Below, piece after piece: positions 10,283-18,891 of a stretch of DNA of 36,290 nt; positions within the stretch are counted from its first letter, which is position 1, and each line of letters opens with the position of its first letter. Under the pieces are notes generated by a model that had not been told where the DNA came from, did no database searches, and saw only the letters and a program-made list of their open reading frames with translations. Source of the stretch: Cohnella nanjingensis. Its GTDB lineage: Bacteria > Bacillota > Bacilli > Paenibacillales > Paenibacillaceae. The translations under genes were made by a program, and so were the position numbers. The stretch is from assembly GCF_014212125.1 (NCBI RefSeq), contig NZ_JACJVP010000026.1, positions 134,802 to 171,091 on the forward strand, written 5' to 3'.

Positions 10283-11029
10283 ATGCAATACGGGAACAAC
10301 AAGTGGGGCAAGTATCGGGCATTGAGGAGAGATGCGGCGTTGGCCCGGCATCTCCCGCTGACGCGAATGGCAACCAATGAAAATATACGGCGCATGCTGA
10401 CGAAGAACGACTCCGTCTATCTGAAACCGAGCCACGGAACCGGAGGTTTCGGCATCTTGAAGCTCAGTCGGCGAGCGGGCGGCGGTTACGATCTCCAGTA
10501 CGGCACCAAGCGCCGATCGTTCGCTACTTTGGATCGCGCGTATCGGGCCTTCCTTCAGGCGAAGCAGAACAAGCGCTATCTGGTGCAGACCGGGATCTCC
10601 ATGCTGCGCCACTTGGGCAGGCCGTTCGATCTGCGCATCATGGTGCAGCGCGATCGGGCATCCCGATGGGAGGTAACCGGGATCGTAGGACGGGTTGCCA
10701 AGCCGCGAATGGTTGTAACCAACTACCATAGCGGAGGCAAACCAATGCCGGTTCCCGATCTGCTGGGTCCGCTGATGTCCAAAGCCGATCAAGCTTCGTA
10801 CGTGGACCGGTTGAAGCGGCTAAGCATCCGGACAAGCGCGCATATGAGCCGCTACTTCCCGGCCTATCGGGCGTTCGGAATCGATGTCGCCGTGGATCGG
10901 AAGCGGAAGCCCTGGATTCTGGAGGTCAATTCGAGGCCCGATAAATATATCTTTCGCGCCCTGCCCGACAAGACGATGTTTCACAGAATCATGCGGTACG
11001 CCAAGCCCCCCGGGAAGAAACAGCGATAG
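10283..11029 (+). CDS. YheC/YheD-like ATP-grasp protein
   Basis: 248 aa. ATP-grasp features: a lysine in VYLKPSHGTGGFGI (the nucleotide-binding strand and glycine-rich loop, about residues 46-59), FDLRIMVQRD (about 114-123), FGIDVAVDRKRKPWILEVNSRPD (metal-binding Glu and Asn in LEVNSRPD). This pattern matches the YheC/YheD family of endospore formers, associated with spore coat; the ligated substrate is unknown. ATG 10283 has GGAG seven bases upstream. The frame stays open far upstream, but that part lies antisense to the GlcG-like gene and is not coding; another ATG at 10229 would add a short hydrophobic stretch without a ribosome-binding site. Confidence 0.85.
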   Translation: MQYGNNKWGKYRALRRDAALARHLPLTRMATNENIRRMLTKNDSVYLKPSHGTGGFGILKLSRRAGGGYDLQYGTKRRSFATLDRAYRAFLQAKQNKRYLVQTGISMLRHLGRPFDLRIMVQRDRASRWEVTGIVGRVAKPRMVVTNYHSGGKPMPVPDLLGPLMSKADQASYVDRLKRLSIRTSAHMSRYFPAYRAFGIDVAVDRKRKPWILEVNSRPDKYIFRALPDKTMFHRIMRYAKPPGKKQR

Positions 11030-11043
11030 CCTGACGAACCGAA

Positions 11044-11077
11044 AAGAGGCGAAACGGATTGAATCCGTTCGCCTCTT
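11044..11077. terminator. Bidirectional terminator (AAGAGGC hairpin)
   Basis: Nearly perfect long stem: 11044-11060 pairs with 11061-11077 with one bulged A. On the minus strand it is followed by TTTTCGG, suiting the importer operon ending at 11166; on the plus strand it lies 15 nt after the ATP-grasp stop. The T-tracts are short, but the AAGAGGC..GCCTCTT form is common in this group. Confidence 0.75.
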
Positions 11078-11165
11078 CGAATTGATCCGGATTGGAGATG
11101 GCCGGCGAGCAGCGTGGCGATCCCAGAACGGCTAGTAGCGGAGCCTTCCCGCATTACGTGGCGTT

Positions 11166-12833
11166 TTAATTCTTCTCGATCGCGGCCTGATAGATTTCGA
11201 TATACTTCGTCAGATTCAAGCCGTCAAATCCTTTTACGTAAGCATCCCAATCCTTCTCGATGTCTTTATTGCCTAGGATGAACTGGGCCATATTGGACTG
11301 GACGTAATCCTTGATCGACGTCGTCAGTTGCGCCGCGGCATCCGTGTCTTCCGGACGGATATAGGCGCCAGCCGGATAGAATTCCTTCGGAGCGAACGGC
11401 TCGTACGTTTTGGTTGCCTGCGCCAGACGCGTCTCGTATCCTTTCGAGCTCAGCGGATCTTGCGCGGAAGCGAACGAATCGCGGAATTCCTTCGACATGT
11501 CCTTCGGACCCAGCAGCGACCAGCTGTCGTTTCGGATGGCATTCTCGTCCTGGTGCGGCAAGTTTTCAAAGCTGTATTTGGCCGGTTCTCCCCAGATGTT
11601 CTTCTCGCCAACCTGAGCCTTGTTCCAACCAACCCCTTCATGCGTCCCATATTCGCTGAGAAGCGCGCCTTCTTCGGAGAATGCATAATCCGCGATTTGG
11701 ATGGCGGCGATCTGCTGCGCTTCGCTCGCCTTCTTCGTGATGGTGAATGCGAATTCGCCCAAGCCTTGCGAGGTGCCGGCTAGCTGTACCCCATTGGGTC
11801 CTTTGAGCGGCGGCACGATCACCCAATGTTTGTGGCGGGTGACGTTGTCGTCCCATACGTTGACGAGATAACTAAGCAGCGCGGTCGTGATCGAACCTAC
11901 GATTTCGGCGCCTTCGCGGTTGCCCAGCTGACCGACCGCCTGATCGTTTTGAGTGAATGACGCCTTGTCGACCAGGCCCTCTTTATACAACTTATGAATG
12001 AACGCGAGGCCTTCTCTCCATTCCGGTTTGTTGGCGGCGAAGATCACCTTGCCTCCGTTGACGGTCAGATACTTGTCGTTATCGTTGTAGATAAACGAAT
12101 TCATGAGATAGGCGTCAATATTGCCATTCCATACCGACTTGTTCGGCGCGCCGGTCAGCGGGATTTCGTCCGCTTTGCCGTTGCCGTTCGGATCCTGCGT
12201 CTTGAAGGCCTTCAGCACGGCATACAATTCATCCGTCGTGGTCGGGACCGGCAGACCGACGCGATCCAGCCATTCCTGGTTCATCCAGTACTTTTGGGAA
12301 TATTGGCAATGATAACATTCGTTGAACCGAGGAATGCCGTAGATGTTGCCATCCGGAGCCGTCATGGCCGTCTTGAGATACGGCTTCTTCTCCATGAGCG
12401 CTTTGAGATTCGGAGCATATTGGTCGATCAGATGGTTCAGCGGAATCAATACGCCTTGTTTGGAATATGTCAAGATATCCGTCGTCGTGAATTTGCCTTC
12501 CAAAAACACTTCCGGATAGTCGCCGCTGGCGAGCAGCAGCTGCCTGCGATCCACCAAAGCGTCGGCAGGCGCCAGATCCCACTTGATCTTTACATTGAAT
12601 TTCTGCTCCACTAACTTCGTGTAATCATTGTCTTCCAGAGGCGCTTTGCCTTGCGGAGCGAAGAACGAGATGTCAACCGGTCTTGCAGGTTTAGAACTGG
12701 CGGACGGATCCGCGGACGATTCGCTTGCCGAAGGGCTTGCGCCTTTATTCCCCTTGCCTCCTCCGGCACAAGCCGCAAGAACGGTGCTGCCGACCAACAA
12801 AATCATTAGCGATACCCACAGTGTCCTTTTCAA
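11166..12833 (-). CDS. Sugar-binding lipoprotein, LplA/YtcQ type (second)
   Basis: 555 aa. Signal peptide MKRTLWVSL.., lipobox LAAC with Cys22, then a Gly/Ser/Pro linker to about 50. Binding-protein fold with conserved DGNIYGIPRF (161-170), WLDRVGLPVPTT and a calcium-loop-like DPNGNGKADE (214-223), as in LplA/AlgQ relatives. TTG start at 12833 with GGAGG seven bases upstream. Third gene of the importer LplB > YtcP > lipoprotein; here the binding protein is last, whereas in the operon at 5043-8632 it is first. The two paralogues share little more than motifs, so cargo probably differs. Cargo unknown; the neighbouring GH29 fucosidase and AraC regulator suggest fucosylated oligosaccharides (inference). 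Terminator at 11044-11077. Confidence 0.93.
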   Translation of the reverse strand: MKRTLWVSLMILLVGSTVLAACAGGGKGNKGASPSASESSADPSASSKPARPVDISFFAPQGKAPLEDNDYTKLVEQKFNVKIKWDLAPADALVDRRQLLLASGDYPEVFLEGKFTTTDILTYSKQGVLIPLNHLIDQYAPNLKALMEKKPYLKTAMTAPDGNIYGIPRFNECYHCQYSQKYWMNQEWLDRVGLPVPTTTDELYAVLKAFKTQDPNGNGKADEIPLTGAPNKSVWNGNIDAYLMNSFIYNDNDKYLTVNGGKVIFAANKPEWREGLAFIHKLYKEGLVDKASFTQNDQAVGQLGNREGAEIVGSITTALLSYLVNVWDDNVTRHKHWVIVPPLKGPNGVQLAGTSQGLGEFAFTITKKASEAQQIAAIQIADYAFSEEGALLSEYGTHEGVGWNKAQVGEKNIWGEPAKYSFENLPHQDENAIRNDSWSLLGPKDMSKEFRDSFASAQDPLSSKGYETRLAQATKTYEPFAPKEFYPAGAYIRPEDTDAAAQLTTSIKDYVQSNMAQFILGNKDIEKDWDAYVKGFDGLNLTKYIEIYQAAIEKN

Positions 12834-12876
12834 GCTGACTCCTCCCTTTCATGGCCCTGCATTTGCTATCAAGAGA

Positions 12877-13776
12877 TCAGCCCTTCAAGGAGCCAATCAT
12901 GACGCCTTTGACGAAATGCTTCTGAACGAACGGGTACAGGACCAAGACGGGGATGCAGGTCACGACAATCAAGGCGTATTTGAGCACCTGCTCGAAGCCT
13001 TGGTCGCGCATGCGTTGAGACGTGTTCGCCAGCATCCCCGGATCCACAGCATTCAGAATCAATAAGTTCCGGAGCACATACTGGAGGGGAAACAAATGCT
13101 CCGACCTTAAATAAATCAAGGCGTCGAAGTAGGCGTTCCAATGACCTACCGCATACATCAAAGTCATCACCGCCAGAATCGGCTTGGAAAGCGGAAGCAC
13201 GACGCTCCACAAATAACGGGAATCCCGGCAACCATCGATCTGGGAAGCTTCCTGCAGTTCGATCGGGATGGAAGTCTGAAAGAACGTGCGGGCGACGATG
13301 ACCTGGAAGATGGAGAAGGCTCCCGGCAGCCATAGCGCCCAGCGGGTATCCAGCAAATGGAGATCCTTGACCAGCAAATAAGTCGGAATAAGCCCGCCGC
13401 TAAAAAAGAGGGTGATCATCATGAGAATCATGAGGTATTTGCGGCCGGGCATGCCTCTCTGCGACAGCGGAAAAGCCATCAGCACCGTGAAGGCGACATT
13501 GATCAACGTTCCGACGACGGTATAAACGATGCTGTTGTAAAAGCCAAGCATCAACTGCGAACTGCCCAAGATCGATTGGTACGCCCGAAGGGAAAACTCA
13601 GCCGGGAAAAGCCATACTTGGCCTGAAACGACCGCTTTGGGCGAACTGAGGGACGAGCTCAGGATATACAGCAAGGGGTAAAGCACCGACATCGCGATGA
13701 TCGCGAGCAAGACATAGAGGAAGATGAGAAGCACGCGGTCGCCCAACGGCTCCTTGATCTTTTGATAATGGGACAT
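12877..13776 (-). CDS. ABC sugar permease, YtcP/LplC type (second)
   Basis: 299 aa, six membrane segments, EAA loop ELQEASQIDGCRDSRY..VLPLSKP and the YtcP-typical C-terminus FVQKHFVKGVMIGSLKG. ATG 13776 is preferred: AAAGGCGG lies upstream at a usable distance and the result is the family N-terminus; a GTG at 13797 overlaps the preceding stop and has no ribosome-binding site. 14 nt after the LplB-type gene and 43 nt before the lipoprotein gene, so certainly the same operon. Works with both. Confidence 0.92.
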   Translation of the reverse strand: MSHYQKIKEPLGDRVLLIFLYVLLAIIAMSVLYPLLYILSSSLSSPKAVVSGQVWLFPAEFSLRAYQSILGSSQLMLGFYNSIVYTVVGTLINVAFTVLMAFPLSQRGMPGRKYLMILMMITLFFSGGLIPTYLLVKDLHLLDTRWALWLPGAFSIFQVIVARTFFQTSIPIELQEASQIDGCRDSRYLWSVVLPLSKPILAVMTLMYAVGHWNAYFDALIYLRSEHLFPLQYVLRNLLILNAVDPGMLANTSQRMRDQGFEQVLKYALIVVTCIPVLVLYPFVQKHFVKGVMIGSLKG

Positions 13777-13790
13777 GGACGGCCGCCTTT

Positions 13791-14696
13791 CTACCACAAG
13801 CTGTTTTCCGATACCTTGCGGGCTACGAAATTCACAACCAAGAGCAAGACTAGATTAATGACGGAATTAAACAATCCGACAGCCGACGAGAAGCTGAAAT
13901 TGGCCCCAAGCAATCCAACCTTGTACACATAAGTGGAAATGACTTCGGATGCGCTCTGGTTAAGCGGATTTTGCATGAGATAGATTTTTTCGAAACCGAC
14001 GCCCATCACATTCCCCAAACTCAGGATCAGCATGATCACCGTGATCGGGATCAGGGATGGCAGATCGATGTGGATGATCTTCTTGAACCTGGAAGCCCCG
14101 TCGATGCGCGCCGCTTCATATAAGGAAGGATCCACGCCGGCCAGGGCCGCGATATAGATGATCGACGCATAACCCATCTCCTGCCAGACGCCCGACCATA
14201 CGTAAATGGATTTGAACAGTCCGGGCTCGCCCATGAAATTGGTGTTGGACCATCCGAAAAACGCGAAAATACGTTCCACGATGCCGACGTGCGGCGAGAG
14301 CATCAGGATAATGATCGATACCATCACGACGGTAGAAATAAAGTGCGGCGCATAAGTGACCATCTGTACGGCGCGCTTGAAAAAGCCCGTCCTGATCTCG
14401 TTCAGCGCTAAAGCGAGAAGGATCGGAATCGGAAAACCCGCGATTAGCGCATAAAAGCTTATGGCAAGCGTGTTCTTGATTAAGAGAGGGAAATTCGGCG
14501 AGGCGAACAGGTTCTCAAAGTGCTTGAACCCCACCCAAGGACTGCCCAGTATCCCATCGACCGCATTAAAATCCTTGAATGCGATCAAGACCCCGAACAT
14601 CGGAATGTACTTAAAAACGAGGAGATAAAGCACGGGAAGAAGGACGAGAAGATACAACTCCCAGCTGCGCCTCGCTTTGATCCATGTTTGCGCCAT
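13791..14696 (-). CDS. ABC sugar permease, LplB type (second)
   Basis: 301 aa. Signatures YIPMFGVLIAFKDFN, YAPHFISTVVMVS, EAA loop DPSLYEAARIDGASRF..IDLPSLIP, C-terminal SENSLW. Start: ATG 14696 with GGGAG eight bases upstream; ATG 14702 would leave only two bases. First gene of the second importer operon. A candidate promoter lies at 14768-14797, so it can be transcribed independently of the AraC-type regulator gene 309 nt upstream, which has its own terminator. Confidence 0.92.
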   Translation of the reverse strand: MAQTWIKARRSWELYLLVLLPVLYLLVFKYIPMFGVLIAFKDFNAVDGILGSPWVGFKHFENLFASPNFPLLIKNTLAISFYALIAGFPIPILLALALNEIRTGFFKRAVQMVTYAPHFISTVVMVSIIILMLSPHVGIVERIFAFFGWSNTNFMGEPGLFKSIYVWSGVWQEMGYASIIYIAALAGVDPSLYEAARIDGASRFKKIIHIDLPSLIPITVIMLILSLGNVMGVGFEKIYLMQNPLNQSASEVISTYVYKVGLLGANFSFSSAVGLFNSVINLVLLLVVNFVARKVSENSLW

Positions 14697-14767
14697 CGGC
14701 ATTGCTCCCTGTCGGATGGATTCCCAAGCGCCGTCTCCCCCTCCGGGTTGTCGGGTTCGGTAGTTCG

Positions 14768-14797
14768 ATTCTAGCCGGCGCTCGTCTCCTTCATCAA
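14768..14797 (-). promoter_or_regulatory. Candidate promoter of second importer operon
   Basis: On the minus strand -35 TTGATG (14797-14792), 18-nt spacer, -10 TAGAAT (14773-14768), 5' UTR about 65 nt to ATG 14696. The surrounding 14703-14911 region holds no gene. The AraC-type protein encoded upstream is the natural activator candidate. Confidence 0.5.
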
Positions 14798-14911
14798 TTT
14801 GTAAGATTCGGCGACTACGCCTTTTTCGCAGCTGCGCCGATGAGGCCGATCGCGTACACGGATACGGGATACTTCACCTTTTTCTATACTTGGCGTTTTT
14901 CCCGCGCATAG

Positions 14912-14955
14912 AAAATCCCCGGTAAGCGCGCCGAGTACGCTGACGCTACCGAGGA
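14912..14955 (-). terminator. Probable terminator of araC-type gene
   Basis: On the minus strand TCCTCGGTAGCG pairs with CGCTTACCGGGGA (one bulge) across a 15-nt loop and is followed by TTTTCTAT. It lies about 50 nt after the stop at 15006 and would separate the regulator from the importer operon. Confidence 0.6.
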
Positions 14956-15005
14956 TTCGGATTCGGCCGACACCGGATCGTGTGCATTTCAAGGAGCGCG
15001 CGCAT

Positions 15006-17219
15006 TCAGGGATGGGCTTGTTTCCGATAGTCGCTTGGCGATATCCCCGTCGAATTTTTGAAGGCGCGGTTAAAAGAATTGTAGTTGTTGTACCCGACCT
15101 CGGCGCTGATTTCCTGCAGGGATTTGTCCGATTTTTGGAGCATGCGCTTGGCATGATCCATTCGAAGTCCGATGAGGAAGTCGACGAAGTTCCCGCCGAA
15201 CTCCTCCTTGAACAATTTACTTATATTCTTGGCATGGATCACGAACCTGTCGCTCAAGTGATCCAAGGATAGCTCCGGGTTGGCGTAACTCTTCTCGATA
15301 TAGGTCCGGATATCGCCGATCACCGCTCGGTTTCGCTGCGAATCCCGCACCTTCTGCAACTCTCCGGACAATGCGCAGAAGATGCTGCCGCAGGCGCTTT
15401 GCAGTTCATGAACGGTTTCCCATTCACTTTCCAATCGAAGCCATTCCGCCTCCGCGTCCTTCCAGGCGTCCCGGTATTCTTTGGACAACTCCAGGAAAAC
15501 GCGGCTTAATTGCTGATGCAGGAACTGCAGCAGACTTTCGATTTCCTTCCGCGAGGAAACCGAATCATGGATTTGTTTGAACAGCTCGTCCAAATGTTTG
15601 AGCCAGCCGCTTTCCGGCAGCCGGACGGCCTGCGATAAAGCGTGGATCGTGCCGAAAAATTCGTGAATGCGCGGCTGCGTCCCTTCGATCACTTCCGGGC
15701 GGATGAGCCTTGCCGTTCCGAGAACGGCTTTATAGGAAAGCAAATTTCCGGCGATATCGCCGGATCGCCTGATCTCCTCCAGGCTGACGGCCATGCCATG
15801 GACGCCCAGCGTGACGGTAAAGCTCAAGTTGCCGCGTACCCATTCTACGATTTGCTCCCCTATGGCATCCCGCAGCTTGGCCCCATCCTCGGCCTCGCGG
15901 ATCCACACGACCGCCGACAGCCGGCGGTCCGCCGTCCATTCCGCCCAGACGGAAGCCCCGTGGAGCTGCACCATTTCCTGCACGGCGCTGGACAGGAGGA
16001 ATTTGAGGATGGACTGATCTTGCGCGTGGTAAGACGCGACAAACCGATTGTAGCGATCGATCTCCAGGATCAGCACAAAGGCTTGCGGGCCTGCCGGATT
16101 CACGTTGTAACGGATCAGATCCGCCTGCCATTCCGCCTCGCGGATCGGGACGACGCCCTCCAGCGCCTCTTGGAACCGGTGTTTTTTTTGTAAGATAAGG
16201 GTTTCTTGATGCTGCTGCCTGTTTTTCTTCGTCTCCTCCATAAAGTGCTCCAACGCCCCGCGGATAAAGCCGAACTCGTTGGCGGCCGGCTTGCCGTCAT
16301 CCTGTTGGATCCAGGAGCTGGTCCGGATTAGCGCGACCAGCTGACTGATCGGCCGATAGTTGCGTCGCGTGACATGCACGACCCATATCGCGCCGAGCAG
16401 CACCGCCGCCAAGGCCATGATGAACCAGATATTGTAGAGATCCAGAGCCATCCGGGTCAGCCCCCGGTTTGCGGGTCCGCTGTCGATCTCCCAGCCCGTG
16501 TACGGGGAAACGTAGTGGGAAAAAACGCTTCGGCTGCTTGCGTCTTCGGCATTGCCGCTAACCAGGCTTGCGCCGTCGCCGTCCGACATGCGGACGTAAG
16601 TGAGGTCCGGATTGTACATGGGAGCGATCGCGCGCCGGAGCTTGGACAAACTGACGTTGACGACGATATACCCGGTCTTCGCGCTTGCAAAATGGGGGTA
16701 ACCCCGTACGATCGTAATGACTTCCGTTGGACGCTCCGACGGATAGGGCTTGTAGGTTCTTTTTCCGGTCCATACGCCCAAATCTCGATGCTGCTCGATA
16801 AAGGGCAAGAGGAAGGGCTCATCCTGAAAATCGGTCGTCTGTCCCGCCCCGTCTCCCAAAACGAAGCGATCGTCCACTCTTAGAAAATAAGCCGAGTCGA
16901 TGATCGGAAAATTGAACTTCCAATCCTCCATGAGGTCCATAGCCTGGATGTTCCCATAAACGTCGTTGCTGTTCACCCTGAAAAAATGCTGCAGCACGGG
17001 CGTCGACAGAATGTCCCGCAAAATCCGGTAGTCAAGCGTCTTCAAAGCATTATCCGTGTACCGGATGACTTGCTGAGCCAGGAATTCGTTGGCCTTGATC
17101 GCTTCGCGTCGGTTCTGTTCATTGAGCGCTTGCAAAAAGACCGCAAACAAGATCGTGATCACGATAAAAAACGCAGGAAGGTACGATAAAAGGAGTCGCC
17201 GAAACCAATTGCTGTTCAT
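15006..17219 (-). CDS. Membrane-anchored AraC-family sensor-regulator
   Basis: 737 aa. Order: short cytoplasmic tail, TM1 (about 8-30), an extracytoplasmic sensing region of about 230 residues (Cache-like), TM2 (about 261-283), a cytoplasmic region of about 350 residues without a recognisable kinase, and an AraC-type double HTH at about 640-735 (LSLDHLSDRFVIHAKNISKLF; SLQEISAEVGYNNYNSFNRAF; ending GISPSDYRKQ). This one-component layout lets an external sugar signal reach DNA without a separate kinase. ATG 17219 has GGGGAG six bases upstream; ATG 17225 is too close to it. It follows the fucosidase gene by 24 nt and precedes the second importer, so it probably controls both. Confidence 0.92.
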   Translation of the reverse strand: MNSNWFRRLLLSYLPAFFIVITILFAVFLQALNEQNRREAIKANEFLAQQVIRYTDNALKTLDYRILRDILSTPVLQHFFRVNSNDVYGNIQAMDLMEDWKFNFPIIDSAYFLRVDDRFVLGDGAGQTTDFQDEPFLLPFIEQHRDLGVWTGKRTYKPYPSERPTEVITIVRGYPHFASAKTGYIVVNVSLSKLRRAIAPMYNPDLTYVRMSDGDGASLVSGNAEDASSRSVFSHYVSPYTGWEIDSGPANRGLTRMALDLYNIWFIMALAAVLLGAIWVVHVTRRNYRPISQLVALIRTSSWIQQDDGKPAANEFGFIRGALEHFMEETKKNRQQHQETLILQKKHRFQEALEGVVPIREAEWQADLIRYNVNPAGPQAFVLILEIDRYNRFVASYHAQDQSILKFLLSSAVQEMVQLHGASVWAEWTADRRLSAVVWIREAEDGAKLRDAIGEQIVEWVRGNLSFTVTLGVHGMAVSLEEIRRSGDIAGNLLSYKAVLGTARLIRPEVIEGTQPRIHEFFGTIHALSQAVRLPESGWLKHLDELFKQIHDSVSSRKEIESLLQFLHQQLSRVFLELSKEYRDAWKDAEAEWLRLESEWETVHELQSACGSIFCALSGELQKVRDSQRNRAVIGDIRTYIEKSYANPELSLDHLSDRFVIHAKNISKLFKEEFGGNFVDFLIGLRMDHAKRMLQKSDKSLQEISAEVGYNNYNSFNRAFKNSTGISPSDYRKQAHP

Positions 17220-17243
17220 TCGCATCTCCCCTCCCTCGTTCGA

Positions 17244-18641
17244 TCAAGAAAGCCGACGGACCTCATCTTTGCGGATTCGGAATACGTGGGCAATCGGAGC
17301 TTTGCCGGCGAGCTCCGATGCCGGGAGCCGAACCGATATCCCCTCGCCCTCTCGTCTGAATTCCAGCTCCCCCGCGACGCCCACGAGCTCGACGGCAGTC
17401 ACGCGTTCGAGATAAGGAAGATAGAGACGCTCCGAGAGGGGGGCGTCTTCATCCGGATACAAATAGGTGCAATATAACGCGTCCCCCTTGCCTGTAAAAG
17501 CGCAAGAACCGGTGTAGTACGGAGCGCGCATGCGCGTGCCGTACACGGCTTCTCCGTATCTCTTCAGCCACGCGCCGAGATCCTTCATGCTTTTGACGGC
17601 GCCCTTCGGCAATCTGCCGTCCGGCTGAGGGCCGACGTTGAGCGCCAGATTGCCGCCCTTGGCCACCACCTCCATCAGAATATGGACCAATTGGCGGGCG
17701 GATTTGTAGGCGTCCTCGTACCCGAACGAGAAGGAGGTGCCGATTGTGATACAGCTTTCCCAGGGCACGTTCATGGGCTTCTCAGGGATCGTTTGCTCCG
17801 GCGTCACGTAATTCTCATAAGAACCGCCTACCGTGCGATCGACGGAGAGCAGCCAGGGCTGAACCCGGCGCGCGCGCGCTACCACTTCGCCGAGCCGGAT
17901 GTCTTGTCTGACCCTTCCTCCGTCTCGCACCCAGCCGGCATCCAGCCAGAGCATATCCACTCTCCCGTAGCGGGTCATCAATTCCATGATTTGCTCGTGC
18001 GTCAATTGGACGAATTTCTCCCATAGCCAGGGATATTCTTGCGGATCGTACGAAGGACCGCGCCACGTATGCCGCCCTCTTTTCATGCCCGGTGCCCAAT
18101 AGTAGGGCGTATGCCAGTCCGCTTTAGAGAAATAGGCGGCAATCGCCAGCCCTTCCCTGCGAAACGCATCAAACACGTGTCGGCAAATATCGGCATAACG
18201 ATGCGCATGGAAAGGGGTAGCTCCGTCCGTGATCCGGTAATCCGTCGTATGCGTATCCCACATACAGAAGCCGTCGTGATGTTTGGTGGTAAAGATCAAA
18301 TACTTGAACCCGCCTTCTGCGGCCGTCTTCGCCCATTGTTCGGGCTGGAAACGGATCGGATTGAACGTCTTGTTCAAGCCGATGTACGCCCGCTTCATCT
18401 CCTCGTAATCGTCGGTCCAGTCGATATCGTTGCGCGCCCAGTCGCCGTCCTCGTCGCTCAGCGTCCATGACTCTGCCAAGCCGAGCTGGGAATAAGGCCC
18501 CCAATGCATCATGAGCGCCAGCTTCTGGTCTTGGAACCACTCCAATCGTTGCAGGATGACGGGGTCCTCCGGTTTGACCCACTTGGATTCGCTGCTGAAA
18601 TGATGGACGCCCTGCTCGATTTCCTTTTCGATCTCGCTCAT
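17244..18641 (-). CDS. GH29 alpha-L-fucosidase
   Basis: 465 aa, no signal peptide, so cytoplasmic. GH29 retaining alpha-L-fucosidase; motifs MMHWGPYS (44-51), FTTKHHDGFCMWDT (117-130), the nucleophile Asp234 in VDMLWLDAGW, and NLALNVGPQPDGRLP towards the end of the catalytic domain, followed by a small C-terminal beta domain. The acid/base residue cannot be assigned by eye. ATG 18641 has GGAGG seven bases upstream; the longer frame to 18698 lacks one. First gene of a transcript with the AraC-type regulator (24-nt gap). Substrates could be fucosylated plant (xyloglucan, pectin) or glycoconjugate oligosaccharides brought in by the second importer. Confidence 0.93.
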   Translation of the reverse strand: MSEIEKEIEQGVHHFSSESKWVKPEDPVILQRLEWFQDQKLALMMHWGPYSQLGLAESWTLSDEDGDWARNDIDWTDDYEEMKRAYIGLNKTFNPIRFQPEQWAKTAAEGGFKYLIFTTKHHDGFCMWDTHTTDYRITDGATPFHAHRYADICRHVFDAFRREGLAIAAYFSKADWHTPYYWAPGMKRGRHTWRGPSYDPQEYPWLWEKFVQLTHEQIMELMTRYGRVDMLWLDAGWVRDGGRVRQDIRLGEVVARARRVQPWLLSVDRTVGGSYENYVTPEQTIPEKPMNVPWESCITIGTSFSFGYEDAYKSARQLVHILMEVVAKGGNLALNVGPQPDGRLPKGAVKSMKDLGAWLKRYGEAVYGTRMRAPYYTGSCAFTGKGDALYCTYLYPDEDAPLSERLYLPYLERVTAVELVGVAGELEFRREGEGISVRLPASELAGKAPIAHVFRIRKDEVRRLS

Positions 18642-18706
18642 CTCCCTTCCTCCCCGCGCGTTTACTTCTACAATAAATAACGCCTGCGGGAGCGGCAATT
18701 CTCATT

Positions 18707-18734
18707 ATTCTACGATTTCACTATTTTCTATAAA
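18707..18734 (-). promoter_or_regulatory. Weak candidate promoter of fucosidase gene
   Basis: On the minus strand -35 TTTATA (18734-18729), 16-nt spacer, -10 TAGAAT (18712-18707), about 65 nt before ATG 18641. The -35 matches only four of six positions. Confidence 0.35.
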
Positions 18735-18805
18735 GCCTGTAAGACCGGCATCGCCGCCGTATATCCACGGAATATAACATAACGCAAATAGCGCTACCGA
18801 ACGCC

Positions 18806-18844
18806 AAGAGGCCGTCCGCGTCTTTATGACGCGAACGGCCTCTT
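18806..18844 (-). terminator. Hairpin terminator after GH76 gene
   Basis: 17-bp stem with one mismatch (AAGAGGCCGTCCGCGTC paired with 18828-18844) closing on a TTTAT loop, 48 nt after the GH76 stop. The T-tract is short on both strands, but the AAGAGGC..GCCTCTT form resembles the hairpin at 11044-11077. Confidence 0.65.
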
Positions 18845-18891
18845 CCTTGCTCCTACCTTTAGGTTCCGACCTCCCGGCATCCTCCTCTACG

